Positions 1-9,880 are shown, numbered from the stretch's first letter. The stretch: DNA of 55,908 nucleotides from Bacillus stratosphericus (GCF_020524495.1 NZ_JAIVLB010000021.1:1-55908), one strand, 5' to 3'. Notes: generated by a model from the letters alone, not told the origin. Numbers and translations: made by a program.

Positions 1-14
1 TTCTCTCCATCAGG

Positions 15-130
<116 letters not shown>

Positions 131-138
131 TTTATAAG

Positions 139-168
139 GATCAGTTCCAGACGGAACTGGTCTTTTTT
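139..168 (+). terminator. rRNA operon terminator
   Basis: GATCAGTTCC (139-148) pairs with GGAACTGGTC (153-162) around a 4-nt loop and is followed by six T. It ends the upstream rRNA operon. Confidence 0.93.
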
Positions 169-249
169 GTGTTTTATAAGAAAAGGAACAAACACTCAAT
201 ACGACATGGATACATATATTAAACTACCATCTAAAACATTCTTAATTTT

Positions 250-279
250 GTATACAATTGAAAGCGCTAGGGCATACTG
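250..279 (+). promoter_or_regulatory. SigF-type promoter of csfB
   Basis: GTATA (250-254) and GG-CATACTG (to 279) fit the forespore SigF/SigG -35 and -10 elements, with 18 bp between GTATA and CATACTG. csfB is an established SigF target in B. subtilis. The fin promoter in this window has the same core sequences and spacing. Confidence 0.75.
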
Positions 280-302
280 AAGCTATAAGTGGAGGTGTCA
301 CA

Positions 303-494
303 ATGAAAAAAAAAGAGCGAGAAGCGGTTTGTTTGATTTGTGAAGAGAAAAAAACAAAGGGAATTTATTTATATCATCAGTTTTTGTGCCGAGACTGTGA
401 GCGAAAGTTAATATCTACATCGACCTCGGATCCTAGCTATGCCGATTATGTTAGAAAGCTGAAGAATCTCCATACGCCACCTTTGTATTCATAG
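303..494 (+). CDS. csfB: Anti-sigma factor Gin (CsfB)
   Basis: A 63-residue protein with two CxxC pairs (C10-C13 and C29-C32) that form the zinc site of Gin/CsfB. In B. subtilis this forespore protein, made under SigF, holds SigG inactive until engulfment is complete and also inhibits SigE. The start was chosen because GGAGGTG (291-297) lies at ideal spacing from ATG 303; upstream in-frame starts lack such a site. It stands alone between the rRNA operon and xpaC, with its own forespore promoter and a terminator that overlaps its stop codon. Confidence 0.93.
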   Translation: MKKKEREAVCLICEEKKTKGIYLYHQFLCRDCERKLISTSTSDPSYADYVRKLKNLHTPPLYS

Positions 495-515
495 ACCATT
501 AACTGGTCTTTTTTT
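493..515 (+). terminator. Terminator of csfB
   Basis: AGACCA and TGGTCT form a short stem around a 5-nt loop, followed by seven T. The stem begins inside the csfB stop codon. Confidence 0.85.
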
Positions 516-622
516 ATGATCTATGAAGGATTGGGACTGTTTTTTGGTACTTAGTTTGGACATAAACCGTAATAAATAATAAAATAAACAGAGAGCCTGA
601 TTATTCATAGGAGTCGATGGAA

Positions 623-1237
623 ATGAAATCAATCTTTTTCGCATTTATATGGGCCTTCCTCTCTACTCTTTTTTCGTTTGTGATTTTAACTGTCAGTATT
701 GGGGTTTTCCATTATCATGTTGGATTATCGATACTTTTTGCAATGATTGGGTGGGGCGTGATGTTTGCAGGGAGCAGATGGGTTGCTTTCCGGTTGTTTT
801 TAAAGAAACACGGACTGTCTCGCAGTGATTATGTATATATTAAACAGCATCTAAAAGAAGCAGGACAAAAGCTGGTTCGTTTAAAGAAAGCTTTATTTGC
901 TGTAAAGAACGTACAGACGATAAAACATAATTATGAAATCCTTCGGCTTGCACGAAGAATTTATACGATTACTAAAAAAGAGCCGAACCGATTTTATGAT
1001 GCACAGCGGTTTTATTTTGAAAGTTTGGATTCTGTTGTTGAACTAACCGAGAAATATGCACTACTGTATAATCAGCCAAAACGTAGTCATGAGCTTGAAA
1101 TGACACTGAGCCAAGCTCGAGTTACACTGTCCGAGCTGCAAAAGCAATTGGCGAATGATTTGCAGCAAGTTTTAGGAAGAGACATAGAAGCACTTCATAT
1201 TGAACTTGAAGTGGCAGATAAAATGATCAAAAAATAG
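623..1237 (+). CDS. xpaC: XpaC family membrane protein
   Basis: A 204-residue protein with two hydrophobic segments at the N terminus (about 5-27 and 32-50) and a long charged helical remainder, matching XpaC. B. subtilis xpaC was named for hydrolysis of 5-bromo-4-chloroindolyl phosphate, but no catalytic motif is visible and the true role is unclear. Two ATGs exist (617 and 623). The GGAG at 610-613 is 3 nt from the first and 9 nt from the second, and the second gives the family length, so 623 is preferred. It lies 19 bp upstream of yaaN, with which it probably forms an operon. The 100 bp upstream are AT-rich and hold no promoter I would assert. Confidence 0.85.
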   Translation: MKSIFFAFIWAFLSTLFSFVILTVSIGVFHYHVGLSILFAMIGWGVMFAGSRWVAFRLFLKKHGLSRSDYVYIKQHLKEAGQKLVRLKKALFAVKNVQTIKHNYEILRLARRIYTITKKEPNRFYDAQRFYFESLDSVVELTEKYALLYNQPKRSHELEMTLSQARVTLSELQKQLANDLQQVLGRDIEALHIELEVADKMIKK

Positions 1238-1256
1238 ATGAAAGGAGTCAAACGTG

Positions 1257-2321
1257 ATGAAACCAGAAGATCAAGTTACACCATCATCAGCATCTACTAC
1301 AGATCTTCAGTTTCGGGTGTTTGATATTTTATCTGATGAGGAAAAACAAGAGGCTAAACAGCGTGCGGAAAAGATCCCTGACAATCCACAAAAGCTGCTT
1401 TTCTATGGTACACGTGTGCAGGAGCGGTTATTCGAACAATCACAACACATGATGCAGTATGTTGAGAAAAAAGATATTGATCAAATAGGAGCTGTGCTTG
1501 AGGCTTTTTTGCAGCAACTACATTTAGTGGATCCCGAGGATTTACTGCCAAAGAAGAGAGGCTTTTTTTTGAGGTTGTTTCAACGAGAGAGGCGTTCTAC
1601 CCATGAGGTCATTTCTCGTTTTAAACAAGCAGAAGCTCAGATAGAGAGATTATCAGCAAGGTTGCGTTACGCAAGGGGCATATTAATTTCGGACCATAAG
1701 TTATTAGAGCGTTTATTTGAAGAAATTCAGTCTTATTTCCAAGAGATGACTTTACAGGTTGCAGCAATTGAAGAGAAATTGACACATTTAGAGCAGCAGG
1801 CCCTATCAGAAACGAAACGGTCAAATGATCGGACATTAGAGGAGCAATTGATGAGTCAGAAAGTAAATGAGGAGGAATATATGAAGAGATTGAAAGAACG
1901 GAAGTATGATTTGCTTTTAAGTCGTCAAATTGCACTGCAATGTAATGCTCAAATTCGAATGATTCAGCATACAAATCATACATTAGCCAACCACATTCAA
2001 TCAACTATTTCCGCATCTATTCCTCTATGGATCAACCAAATGTCGATTGCGTTAACTCATATTCAGCAGCGAGCCAATTCCGCCCTTGAGCAGCGAATCC
2101 AGCAAACCTTTGAAAAGGTATCAAAGCACCAGGGACAGCTTCTTAAAGACGCATCTTTTACACCGATAGAAGCGTTGAAAAAGGTTCAACTCCAATTAGC
2201 CGAAACATTACAGGAAACCTTACAGGTGAAAGAGCATGGAAGCCAAGAGAGAGCTCAATTGAAAAGCAACATGTACGATGCAGAGCAGAAGCTGGCGAAC
2301 CATAAACCAATAAAGGAATGA
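1257..2321 (+). CDS. yaaN: TelA/KlaA family protein YaaN
   Basis: A 354-residue, almost entirely helical and highly charged protein of the TelA (toxic anion resistance) family, cytosolic as judged by the lack of hydrophobic segments. The family was named for tellurite resistance of a plasmid operon; in Bacillus the protein sits next to xpaC and its molecular activity is not known. GTG 1254 and ATG 1257 are adjacent in frame behind AAAGGAG (1241-1247). The ATG at 9-nt spacing is taken, but the GTG cannot be excluded. It appears somewhat shorter than B. subtilis YaaN as I remember it. Confidence 0.85.
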   Translation: MKPEDQVTPSSASTTDLQFRVFDILSDEEKQEAKQRAEKIPDNPQKLLFYGTRVQERLFEQSQHMMQYVEKKDIDQIGAVLEAFLQQLHLVDPEDLLPKKRGFFLRLFQRERRSTHEVISRFKQAEAQIERLSARLRYARGILISDHKLLERLFEEIQSYFQEMTLQVAAIEEKLTHLEQQALSETKRSNDRTLEEQLMSQKVNEEEYMKRLKERKYDLLLSRQIALQCNAQIRMIQHTNHTLANHIQSTISASIPLWINQMSIALTHIQQRANSALEQRIQQTFEKVSKHQGQLLKDASFTPIEALKKVQLQLAETLQETLQVKEHGSQERAQLKSNMYDAEQKLANHKPIKE

Positions 2322-2330
2322 GAATCCATC

Positions 2331-2359
2331 TTTCAGTTCACTTGTTTGAACGTTATAAT
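2331..2359 (+). promoter_or_regulatory. Possible SigA promoter before yaaO
   Basis: TATAAT (2354-2359) is a perfect -10 element, but the hexamer 17 bp upstream (TTTCAG) is a poor -35. It lies in the 77-bp gap before yaaO. Confidence 0.35.
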
Positions 2360-2398
2360 AGAAATAAGATATCGTTTAAGTGAAAAGGGTCGATTTGT

Positions 2399-3808
2399 TT
2401 GAAAACACCTTTATATACAGCATTATCACAACATGCGGAAAAGAAGCCTTATTCTTTTCACGTTCCAGGACATCACAATGGAGATGTCTTTTTTGATGAG
2501 GCACGGTCCTATTATGCATCAATTCTTCAGCTGGATGTGACGGAGCTTGAAGGTCTAGATGATCTCCAACACCCGACTGGTGTGATTCAAGAGGCAGAGG
2601 ATTTATTGGCAAAGCTATATGGTGCAAATCAAAGCTTTTTCCTCGTGAATGGCACGACGGTCGGAAATTTGGCAATGGTGATGGCTACATGCGGTACAGG
2701 AGATGAGATTTTTGTTCAACGAAATTGCCATAAGTCTGTGTTCCATGCGATTGAGCTTGCAGGAGCAACGCCTATTATGTTAGAAACTGAGGTAGATCGA
2801 CACTTGCACGTGCCAACACATGTTACTGATGAAACAGTCAAACAAGCCATTGCGAAATTTCCTAAATGCCGAGCAATCGTTTTGACCTATCCGAATTACT
2901 ACGGACATGCAGCTGATTTATCAAATTTAGTAAAATTGTGCCATGATGCAGGGATCATCGTTTTGGTTGATGAGGCACATGGAGCGCATTTTGTATTAGG
3001 TGGTGACTTTCCTCCATCTGCTCTTTCCTATGGAGCTGATGTGGTGGTACAATCAGCACATAAAACCCTTCCGGCGATGACGATGGGGTCCTTTCTCCAT
3101 CTTCAGGGCAATAGAATAGATTCGCAGTGTATAAAAACATTGCTAACGATGCTTCAAAGCAGTTCACCTTCTTTTCCAATTATGGCCTCGTTAGATGTAG
3201 CGAGAGCTTATGTTGAAGAGATGAAGGAAAAGAGAAAATTGGACGGATTGATGAGAGGGCTGGAAAAGCTAAAAAAACAGTTCAACCGTATCTCTCATCT
3301 TGAAGTGGTTGAGACTGACTCGCTATCTACCGATCCATTAAAATGCGTGATTCGTTCAACAAAAGGGCTGACAGGTTATGAACTAAAGAGGGTGCTTGAA
3401 TCGGTAGAGGTTCACCCAGAACTCGCGGACGAACATCAAGTCTTACTCGTTTTTGGTCTAGGTCAGATGAAGGAGGTTCCTTTTACAGTCATAGAACAGG
3501 CCCTTCAACAAAGTGATTCATTACTTGAAGGCAAAGTGCAGCTTCAAAAGAGATCGCCATCAATAGAGCTCGTTAAGCAAAGACAAGGCATAGAAGTCGT
3601 CCCATTTGAAAAAGCAGCAGGCCGGATTAGTGCAGAATCGGTCATACCCTATCCACCGGGCATTCCTTTGATATTGAAGGGAGAGCGCATTGAAGTAGAT
3701 CAGATTGCGACGTTAAGCCATTTGCTCGGGCATCAGGTTCATGTTCAAGCAAGTCAGGTGATTCACCAGAAAAAATTATATGTTTATATAGAAGAGGAGA
3801 CACTATGA
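2399..3808 (+). CDS. yaaO: Orn/Lys/Arg decarboxylase family protein YaaO
   Basis: A 469-residue PLP-dependent fold-type I decarboxylase of the short Bacillus type (SpeA/YaaO). The PLP site is visible: the aspartate of DEAH (D191) and the Schiff-base lysine in SAHKT (K222), with HVPGHH near the N terminus. The family decarboxylates arginine, lysine or ornithine; the substrate of YaaO is not settled, and the arginine decarboxylase of B. subtilis is its paralogue SpeA. Start is TTG 2399 behind a weak AAAAGGG; no better in-frame start is seen. Its stop overlaps the tmk start by 4 nt (ATGA), so the two are co-translated. Confidence 0.88.
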   Translation: MKTPLYTALSQHAEKKPYSFHVPGHHNGDVFFDEARSYYASILQLDVTELEGLDDLQHPTGVIQEAEDLLAKLYGANQSFFLVNGTTVGNLAMVMATCGTGDEIFVQRNCHKSVFHAIELAGATPIMLETEVDRHLHVPTHVTDETVKQAIAKFPKCRAIVLTYPNYYGHAADLSNLVKLCHDAGIIVLVDEAHGAHFVLGGDFPPSALSYGADVVVQSAHKTLPAMTMGSFLHLQGNRIDSQCIKTLLTMLQSSSPSFPIMASLDVARAYVEEMKEKRKLDGLMRGLEKLKKQFNRISHLEVVETDSLSTDPLKCVIRSTKGLTGYELKRVLESVEVHPELADEHQVLLVFGLGQMKEVPFTVIEQALQQSDSLLEGKVQLQKRSPSIELVKQRQGIEVVPFEKAAGRISAESVIPYPPGIPLILKGERIEVDQIATLSHLLGHQVHVQASQVIHQKKLYVYIEEETL

Positions 3809-4443
3809 GTGGTATGTTTATCACGTTTGAAGGACCAGAGGGTGCCGGAAAAACGACAGTGATTCGAAAAGTGTATGAAGAAATGGAACGCCAAGGTTAT
3901 GCAGTGACGGCGACACGCGAGCCGGGTGGTATCGAAATTGCTGAGCAGATTCGTGAAGTCATTTTAAATGAAAAAAATACAAAAATGGATGCGAAAACAG
4001 AGGCTTTGCTGTATGCAGCAGCAAGAAGACAGCATTTGGCTGAGAAGGTAGAACCGGCATTGCAGCGTGGAGACACTGTTTTATGTGATCGTTTTGTAGA
4101 TAGCTCCCTTGCCTATCAAGGCTATGCGAGAGGTCTTGGGATTGAAGAAGTAAAATCGATTAATGATTTTGCCATTAATGGCACGATGCCTCAATTGACC
4201 ATTTACTTTTCCATTACGCCGGAGGAAGGACTAAAGAGAATCGATGCCAACCGAGGAAGAGAAAAAAATCGACTAGACGTTGAAGCGCTGAATTTCCACC
4301 AGCTGGTCAGAGAAGGCTATGAATTGTTGATTACGCAATCACCAGAACGATTTCGTGTTGTGGATGCGTCTCAGCCGATGCAGGACGTCTATGAAGAAGT
4401 ACTTCTGTTGATTCAGGACACATTAAAGAAAAATCAAATATGA
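3805..4443 (+). CDS. tmk: Thymidylate kinase
   Basis: A 212-residue dTMP kinase that phosphorylates dTMP to dTDP with ATP, an essential step of dTTP synthesis. The P-loop GPEGAGKT spans residues 10-17, TREPGG follows near 40, the DR motif with the substrate-binding segment [12 protein letters not shown] lies near residue 93, and an arginine-rich LID (GREKNR) near 150. Length equals that of the family in Bacillus. It overlaps yaaO by 4 nt; an alternative ATG for MFITF is three codons later. It precedes darA, yaaR and holB, an arrangement conserved across Firmicutes that groups DNA precursor supply with replication. Confidence 0.96.
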   Translation: MSGMFITFEGPEGAGKTTVIRKVYEEMERQGYAVTATREPGGIEIAEQIREVILNEKNTKMDAKTEALLYAAARRQHLAEKVEPALQRGDTVLCDRFVDSSLAYQGYARGLGIEEVKSINDFAINGTMPQLTIYFSITPEEGLKRIDANRGREKNRLDVEALNFHQLVREGYELLITQSPERFRVVDASQPMQDVYEEVLLLIQDTLKKNQI

Positions 4444-4468
4444 CCTGATTCCCAATCGTTGTTATAAT
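4440..4468 (+). promoter_or_regulatory. Probable SigA promoter before darA
   Basis: TATAAT (4463-4468) is preceded 17 bp upstream by ATGACC. The weak -35 makes this a moderate call; the promoter would overlap the tmk stop codon. Confidence 0.45.
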
Positions 4469-4472
4469 ATAG

Positions 4473-4850
<378 letters not shown>

Positions 4851-4862
4851 GGATGGGTTGCT

Positions 4863-5303
4863 GTGAAAATTAATCAAGATATGCGGCTGCTTTTAAAAAA
4901 GCGCGAACTTCAAGCAATTAAAGGAAGCCAGACGTCTGCCTCTTTTAAAGCTTCTATGGAGACGCAAAGCGGCAAAATGCGTTTAGAACAACTGACAGTC
5001 ATGCTGAGTGATATCGAAGTGTTTGGTAAAAAGTTGACAAAGTCACGAAACCTAAAGGATTTGGCCAGGTTTAAAGGACTTGTGAAGCGTTTTGTGAAAG
5101 AGACAGTCGATAATGGATTAAATATAGAGACATCAAGGAGCTTTGACCTTTACGGCAACACACGAACACTCGCTTTAGTCAAAGCATTAGATGAAAAGCT
5201 TGTTGAATTAACAGAGGATATGATGGATCAAGAGAAACCATCGATTGATTTGCTTGAACGTATTGGAGAAATAAAAGGTTTGTTGATTAACCTTTACACA
5301 TAG
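4863..5303 (+). CDS. yaaR: DUF327 family protein YaaR
   Basis: A 146-residue cytosolic, helical, lysine-rich protein of the YaaR/DUF327 family. No catalytic motif is visible and the function is unknown. Start is GTG 4863, 12 bp after darA, with AAGGATGGG upstream. The conserved position between darA and holB suggests a link to replication or c-di-AMP signalling, but that is guilt by association only. Confidence 0.85.
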   Translation: MKINQDMRLLLKKRELQAIKGSQTSASFKASMETQSGKMRLEQLTVMLSDIEVFGKKLTKSRNLKDLARFKGLVKRFVKETVDNGLNIETSRSFDLYGNTRTLALVKALDEKLVELTEDMMDQEKPSIDLLERIGEIKGLLINLYT

Positions 5304-5314
5304 AGAGTGATAAC

Positions 5315-6304
5315 ATGGCAATTAGCTGGGATGACATGAATGATTTGCAGCCGCGCGTCATGCGGCTGATTTTTAATAGTATTGATAAAGAGCGACTTGC
5401 TCATGCTTACTTATTTGAAGGGAAAAAAGGGACAGGAAAGCTAGATGCTGCGATGCTTTTGGCTAAGAGCTTTTTTTGTTTGGAAGCAGGAGTGAAACCA
5501 TGTGAATCCTGCCAAAACTGCAAAAGAATTGAGTCTGGCAACCATCCAGATTTACATCTAGTGCAGCCTGACGGCCAATCGATTAAGAAAGCGCAAGTGC
5601 AGGCATTGCAGGAGGAATTTACAAAAGCAGGTGTAGAATCACACCGAAAAATGTATATCATTCTTCATGCAAACAAAATGACGGTCAATGCCGCGAACAG
5701 TTTATTGAAGTTTTTAGAGGAGCCTAATCGGGAAACGATGGCGGTTTTAATCACTGAGCAATCACATAAAATGCTGGATACGATTATTTCAAGATGTCAG
5801 ATGCTTAGTTTTCAGCCGCTGCAGCCACAATCCTTGGAGCAGCAGCTTTTACAAGAAGGTGTAACTCAGCATCTTGCAAGACTTTTGTCGAATTTAACCA
5901 ATAATTTAGCAGAAGCACTAGAATTAAGTCGAAATGATCAGTTTGCAGAGTCTAGAGCGAAAGTGATAAAATTGTATGAAGTCTTACACCAGCGAAAAGA
6001 ACATGCATTTTTTTATATACATGATCAATGGATGCCCTTTTTCAAAGAGAAAGACCTTCAAGACACAGGTCTGGATATGCTTTTATTTATATATCGTGAT
6101 GTATTGTCGATTCAAATAGGAAATGAAGATAAAATCATTTATCAAGACTTATTCCAGACAATGAAGCAGCACGCGCTGCATTCCACACAGCAGATGGTGA
6201 CAAACCAGATACTTGCTGTATTAGAAGCGAAAAAGAGACTTCAATCCAACGTGAATGCCCAAGGGCTAATGGAGCAATTGGTGTTGATGTTGCAGGAGGG
6301 ATAA
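5315..6304 (+). CDS. holB: DNA polymerase III subunit delta prime
   Basis: A 329-residue clamp-loader subunit. The N-terminal AAA+ domain carries a modified P-loop (GKKGTGK, 36-42) and a zinc-binding cluster C55, C63, C66, C69, followed by the loader signature region and ISRCQ near residue 160. With DnaX and HolA it opens the sliding clamp and loads it on primed DNA. The N terminus through the SRC motif is complete and the total length matches the family. It starts 11 bp after yaaR and ends 2 bp before ricT, so it is translated within the same operon. Confidence 0.94.
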   Translation: MAISWDDMNDLQPRVMRLIFNSIDKERLAHAYLFEGKKGTGKLDAAMLLAKSFFCLEAGVKPCESCQNCKRIESGNHPDLHLVQPDGQSIKKAQVQALQEEFTKAGVESHRKMYIILHANKMTVNAANSLLKFLEEPNRETMAVLITEQSHKMLDTIISRCQMLSFQPLQPQSLEQQLLQEGVTQHLARLLSNLTNNLAEALELSRNDQFAESRAKVIKLYEVLHQRKEHAFFYIHDQWMPFFKEKDLQDTGLDMLLFIYRDVLSIQIGNEDKIIYQDLFQTMKQHALHSTQQMVTNQILAVLEAKKRLQSNVNAQGLMEQLVLMLQEG

Positions 6305-6306
6305 GC

Positions 6307-7134
6307 TTGTACAACGTAATTGGTGTTCGCTTTAAAAAAGCGGGCAAAATCTATTATTTCGATCCTAATGGATTTCATATAGAAAATGATAGTTGTGTCA
6401 TTGTAGAAACGGTCAGAGGGGTTGAGTACGGACAAGTGGTCATCGCGAACAAAAAAGTAGATGAACACGATGTGGTTCTCCCTCTACGTAAGGTAATTCG
6501 TGTAGCAGACGAACGAGACCGGCTCATTGTTGAGGAAAACAAAGAAGCAGCGATGTCAGCCTTTGATACATGTCTTCAGAAGGTAAGTGAACACGGTCTG
6601 GAAATGAAGCTAGTTGATGTTGAATTCACATTTGACCGAAACAAGGTCATCTTCTACTTCACAGCGGATGGCAGAGTGGATTTCCGTGAGCTAGTGAAGG
6701 ATCTCGCATCGATCTTCAAGACGAGAATTGAGCTTCGCCAGATTGGTGTAAGAGATGAGGCAAAAATGCTAGGCGGCATCGGTCCTTGTGGACGAATGCT
6801 TTGCTGTTCAACATTTTTAGGAGATTTTGAACCAGTGTCCATTAAAATGGCAAAAGATCAAAACCTGTCTTTAAACCCTACGAAAATTTCAGGGCTTTGC
6901 GGACGTTTGATGTGCTGCTTGAAATATGAGAATGATGAGTATGAAACGGCGAAAGAACAATTACCGGATATAGGTGAAACGATTCAGACGTCTAATGGCT
7001 CTGGAAAGGTAGTAGGACTCAACATTTTAGAACGAATTTTGCAAGTTGAATTAACTGGGCAAGAAAAAGTGATAGAATATACTTGGGAAGAATTATTACA
7101 AGAAGGCGTTGTATCTGCACAAACAACTGAGTAA
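6307..7134 (+). CDS. ricT: RicT (YaaT), PSP1-domain subunit of the RicAFT complex
   Basis: A 275-residue PSP1-domain protein with the cysteine set typical of RicT: C161, C166, C167 and C198, C203, C204. In B. subtilis RicT with RicA and RicF forms the Fe-S-containing Y-complex that steers RNase Y-dependent mRNA maturation and speeds the Spo0A phosphorelay, so it affects sporulation, competence and biofilms. Start is TTG 6307 behind GGAGGG at about 6 nt. It is tightly coupled to holB (2-bp gap) and followed by yabA. Confidence 0.95.
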   Translation: MYNVIGVRFKKAGKIYYFDPNGFHIENDSCVIVETVRGVEYGQVVIANKKVDEHDVVLPLRKVIRVADERDRLIVEENKEAAMSAFDTCLQKVSEHGLEMKLVDVEFTFDRNKVIFYFTADGRVDFRELVKDLASIFKTRIELRQIGVRDEAKMLGGIGPCGRMLCCSTFLGDFEPVSIKMAKDQNLSLNPTKISGLCGRLMCCLKYENDEYETAKEQLPDIGETIQTSNGSGKVVGLNILERILQVELTGQEKVIEYTWEELLQEGVVSAQTTE

Positions 7135-7148
7135 CGAGGTGTGCCACC

Positions 7149-7502
7149 TTGGATAAAAAGGAACTATTTGATACGGTGATCAATTTAGAAGAACAAATCG
7201 GTTCTCTTTATCGCCAGCTAGGTGATTTGAAAAATCATATTGGTGAAGTGATTGAAGAAAATCATCAGCTTCAGATGGAGAATCAGCACTTGCGTGAACG
7301 TCTGGATCAGTCAGATCAAGACAAATCGCCTAAGGCGAAGAATGATTTTGCCCAGAAGCCAAGTCATTATGATATAGGAGAAGGTCATGATAACCTTGCT
7401 CGTTTATATCAGGAGGGCTTCCATATTTGTAATGTACATTATGGGAGCATTCGTAAAGAGGGAGACTGTTTGTTCTGTCTGTCATTTTTAAATAAAAAAT
7501 GA
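7149..7502 (+). CDS. yabA: Replication initiation control protein YabA
   Basis: A 117-residue protein with an N-terminal coiled coil (about 1-58) for tetramerisation and a C-terminal zinc-binding domain (H92, C94, then C107 and C110). YabA binds DnaA and the clamp DnaN and prevents premature re-initiation at oriC by blocking cooperative DnaA binding. Start is TTG 7149 with GAGGTG upstream. Lying a few genes after the clamp-loader gene holB fits its role at the replisome. A terminator follows at once. Confidence 0.95.
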   Translation: MDKKELFDTVINLEEQIGSLYRQLGDLKNHIGEVIEENHQLQMENQHLRERLDQSDQDKSPKAKNDFAQKPSHYDIGEGHDNLARLYQEGFHICNVHYGSIRKEGDCLFCLSFLNKK

Positions 7503-7505
7503 GAA

Positions 7506-7534
7506 AAGGCTTCCGCTGAATCGGGAGCCTTTTT
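7506..7534 (+). terminator. Terminator after yabA
   Basis: AGGCTTCCG pairs with CGGGAGCCT around a 6-nt loop and is followed by a T run. It probably ends or attenuates the yaaO/tmk-yabA transcription unit before trmN6. Confidence 0.88.
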
Positions 7535-7557
7535 CACAGGAAGAGAAAGGATACAGC

Positions 7558-8301
7558 ATGGTTTCATTAAGAGAAGATGAACGTTTAGATTACTTGCTCG
7601 CTGAAGATATGAAGATTATACAAAGTAAAACAGTGTTCGCCTTTTCATTGGATGCGGTATTATTAGCAAAATTTGCTTATGTTCCGATTCAAAAAGGGGA
7701 GATTATTGATCTTTGTACAGGAAATGGCATTGTGCCGCTTTTGCTTTCGACTCGTTCGAAGGCCTCTATTACAGGTGTTGAAATTCAAGAACGCTTGTTT
7801 AATATGGCAAAGAGAAGTGTGGAGCATAACCAATTACAGTACCAGATTGAATTGATTTATGGTGATTTGAAGGATATGCCAGAACGCTATGGCAACCATA
7901 AGGTAGATGTGATTACATGTAACCCGCCATATTTTAAGACACCATCTAAGGAAGAAATCAATGAAAATGAATATTTGGCGATTGCACGTCATGAAATTCA
8001 TTGTACATTAGAAGATGTCATTCGTGTGTCTTCCACTCTGCTGAAGCAAGGAGGCAAATTGGCAATGGTCCATCGTCCAGGACGTTTGCTTGAGATTGTT
8101 GAACTGATGAAGAATTACCGAATTGAGCCAAAAAGAATTCAATTTGTTTATCCTAAACAGGGAAAAGAAGCCAATACTATCTTAGTAGAAGGCATTAAAG
8201 ATGGAAAGCCAGATTTGAAAATCCTGCCGCCACTTTTTGTTTATGGGGAAGACCAAGAGTATACAGAGGAAATCAGGACGATACTGTATGGAGAAGGATA
8301 A
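7558..8301 (+). CDS. trmN6: tRNA1(Val) A37 N6-methyltransferase
   Basis: A 247-residue class I SAM methyltransferase (YabB). The SAM-binding loop [10 protein letters not shown] lies at 51-60, an acidic residue after strand 2 (GVEIQ) near 75, and the catalytic NPPY motif of N6-adenine methyltransferases at 122-125. The family modifies adenosine 37 of tRNA1(Val). AAAGGA precedes ATG 7558. Its 3' end overlaps yazA by 14 nt, giving a compact trmN6-yazA-rsmI RNA-processing unit. Confidence 0.9.
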   Translation: MVSLREDERLDYLLAEDMKIIQSKTVFAFSLDAVLLAKFAYVPIQKGEIIDLCTGNGIVPLLLSTRSKASITGVEIQERLFNMAKRSVEHNQLQYQIELIYGDLKDMPERYGNHKVDVITCNPPYFKTPSKEEINENEYLAIARHEIHCTLEDVIRVSSTLLKQGGKLAMVHRPGRLLEIVELMKNYRIEPKRIQFVYPKQGKEANTILVEGIKDGKPDLKILPPLFVYGEDQEYTEEIRTILYGEG

Positions 8302-8587
8302 TCATTACTTTTATGTATTGAAATGTGCAGATGGCAGTTTATATGCTGGGTATACAAATGATCTGCAAAAAAGGCTAACCGTTCACAATAGTGGTAAGGG
8401 CGCAAAGTATACAAGAGCGAGACGACCGGTTGAACTGTATTACCATGAGTGCTTTTCAACCAAAAGGGAAGCAATGCAGCAAGAATATCGTTTCAAAACA
8501 TGGACCCGTCAAAAGAAAGACATGTATATAGAAGAAATGCGAATGGAAAAGGAGACGGCACATGCGAAAGACACAGAAAAGCTTTGA
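8288..8587 (+). CDS. yazA: GIY-YIG domain protein YazA
   Basis: A 99-residue protein that is nearly all GIY-YIG domain: Y7 and the G-Y-T of the second half-motif (21-23), the expected arginine at R29 and glutamate at E66 are in place. Such single-domain proteins (UPF0213) are structure-specific nuclease-like; the natural substrate in Bacillus is unknown. ATG 8288 lies inside the end of trmN6 and gives the usual family length. The 3' end overlaps rsmI by 26 nt. Confidence 0.9.
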   Translation: MEKDNHYFYVLKCADGSLYAGYTNDLQKRLTVHNSGKGAKYTRARRPVELYYHECFSTKREAMQQEYRFKTWTRQKKDMYIEEMRMEKETAHAKDTEKL

Positions 8588-9443
8588 TGGTCATTCAGAT
8601 ATGGGAATACTTTATCTCGTACCAACCCCGATCGGAAATTTAGAAGATATGACGTTCCGAGCGATACAAACGTTAAAAGATGTAGACTATATTGCCGCAG
8701 AAGATACAAGACAAACGAAAAAGCTTTGTCATGTATACGAAATTGATACTCCGTTAACAAGTTATCATGAGCATAATAAAGATAGCAGTGGTCACAAATT
8801 AATTGAGTGGTTAAAAGAAGGAAAACATATTGCACTAGTGAGTGATGCTGGTTTACCAACTATTTCTGATCCAGGATCTGAAGTGGTTCAAGACTTTACG
8901 AAAATCGGAGGCTATGTGATTCCGTTACCTGGTGCAAACGCAGCACTAACAGCACTCATTGCCTCAGGGATCGCACCTCAGCCTTTTTTCTTTTACGGTT
9001 TTCTTGATCGTCAAAAAAAGGAAAAGAGAAAACAGCTGGAAGCACTGAAAAAACGCCAAGAAACGATTATTTTTTATGAAGCCCCCCATCGGTTAAAAGA
9101 AACGCTGACTGTTATGAAGGAAGTGTGGGGAAACCGAAACATTGCCATTACGAGAGAACTGACAAAAAAATTTGAAGAGTTTATTCGTGGAGATTTAGAG
9201 TATGTGCTGATGTGGGCTGCGGAGCAGCAAATTCGTGGCGAATTCTGTCTTGTGGTACAAGGAAATGATCAAGGAGAAGAAGAGCTGAATGAAGAAGCCT
9301 GGTGGAAGCCCTTATCTGAAAAAGAACACGTGATCCATTACATAGAGGAAGGATTGACGTCGAAGGAAGCCATTAAGCGTACAGCTGTCGAACGAGGTGT
9401 GCCAAAGCGCACGATATATGATGCCTATCATATTGAACAATAA
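8562..9443 (+). CDS. rsmI: 16S rRNA 2'-O-methyltransferase RsmI
   Basis: A 293-residue tetrapyrrole-methylase-fold enzyme that methylates the ribose of C1402 of 16S rRNA. LVPTPIGNLEDMT near the N terminus, AEDTR near residue 50, and the PGANA loop near 125 are the family's SAM-binding signatures. ATG 8562 has GGAG 8-10 nt upstream; a second in-frame ATG just before LYLVPTP could serve as an internal start. The gene faces abrB and shares a bidirectional terminator with it. Confidence 0.94.
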   Translation: MRKTQKSFDGHSDMGILYLVPTPIGNLEDMTFRAIQTLKDVDYIAAEDTRQTKKLCHVYEIDTPLTSYHEHNKDSSGHKLIEWLKEGKHIALVSDAGLPTISDPGSEVVQDFTKIGGYVIPLPGANAALTALIASGIAPQPFFFYGFLDRQKKEKRKQLEALKKRQETIIFYEAPHRLKETLTVMKEVWGNRNIAITRELTKKFEEFIRGDLEYVLMWAAEQQIRGEFCLVVQGNDQGEEELNEEAWWKPLSEKEHVIHYIEEGLTSKEAIKRTAVERGVPKRTIYDAYHIEQ

Positions 9444-9478
9444 AGAAAGGTTCTTGCAAACGGAGCAAGAACCTTTTT
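9444..9478. terminator. Bidirectional terminator between rsmI and abrB
   Basis: AAAGGTTCTTGC and GCAAGAACCTTTTT form a 12-bp stem with A-rich and T-rich flanks on both sides, which suits convergent transcription from rsmI (+) and abrB (-). Confidence 0.92.
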
Positions 9479-9487
9479 ATATAAAAC

Positions 9488-9778
9488 TTATTTTTGTGAT
9501 TGAAGTTGGTTTTGGATTTCGTTAATGATTTGCTCTGCACCTTCACGGCTAAGAACTAATTTACCATTAGCAAGTTTAAGGTTATCGTCTGATACTTCAC
9601 CTGTTACTTGGCAGGTCATGTTTGGTTTATATTTTTTTAGAATAATTTTTTCATCATCAACATAAATTTCCAAAGCGTCTTTTTCAGCGATTCCTAAAGT
9701 ACGGCGAAGTTCGATTGGAATCACCACGCGTCCTAATTCGTCAACCTTACGTACAATACCTGTAGATTTCATCTTCAT
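9488..9778 (-). CDS. abrB: Transition state regulator AbrB
   Basis: A 96-residue protein almost identical to B. subtilis AbrB. The N-terminal swapped-hairpin DNA-binding domain contains the four critical arginines (R10, R17, R25, R26 here; R8, R15, R23, R24 when counted from the internal MKST start), and C56 is conserved. AbrB represses post-exponential genes such as spoVG and is itself repressed by Spo0A~P. Two start codons (MKM-) are two codons apart behind GGGAGGAG, and the arginine numbering suggests the second is the classical start. It is the only intact minus-strand gene I accept in the window. Confidence 0.98.
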   Translation of the reverse strand: MKMKSTGIVRKVDELGRVVIPIELRRTLGIAEKDALEIYVDDEKIILKKYKPNMTCQVTGEVSDDNLKLANGKLVLSREGAEQIINEIQNQLQSQK

Positions 9779-9818
9779 TCTCCTCCCAAAAAGTTCTTAT
9801 TCTTAATATAAGATTATC

Positions 9819-9835
9819 TTCGTCATTATTCGACA
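9819..9835 (-). promoter_or_regulatory. Two Spo0A boxes of abrB
   Basis: On the minus strand TGTCGAA and TGACGAA are separated by 3 bp. They lie just downstream of the predicted transcription start, the arrangement by which Spo0A~P represses abrB in B. subtilis. Confidence 0.82.
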
Positions 9836-9851
9836 AATTCCTTACATTCCT

Positions 9852-9880
9852 AGCATAACAAGGTTTCCATAAATCGTCAA
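9852..9880 (-). promoter_or_regulatory. SigA promoter of abrB
   Basis: Read on the minus strand, TTGACG (9880-9875) and TATGCT (9857-9852) are separated by 17 bp. The transcript would start near 9845, about 70 nt before the gene, with the Spo0A boxes at roughly +10 to +26. Confidence 0.8.
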
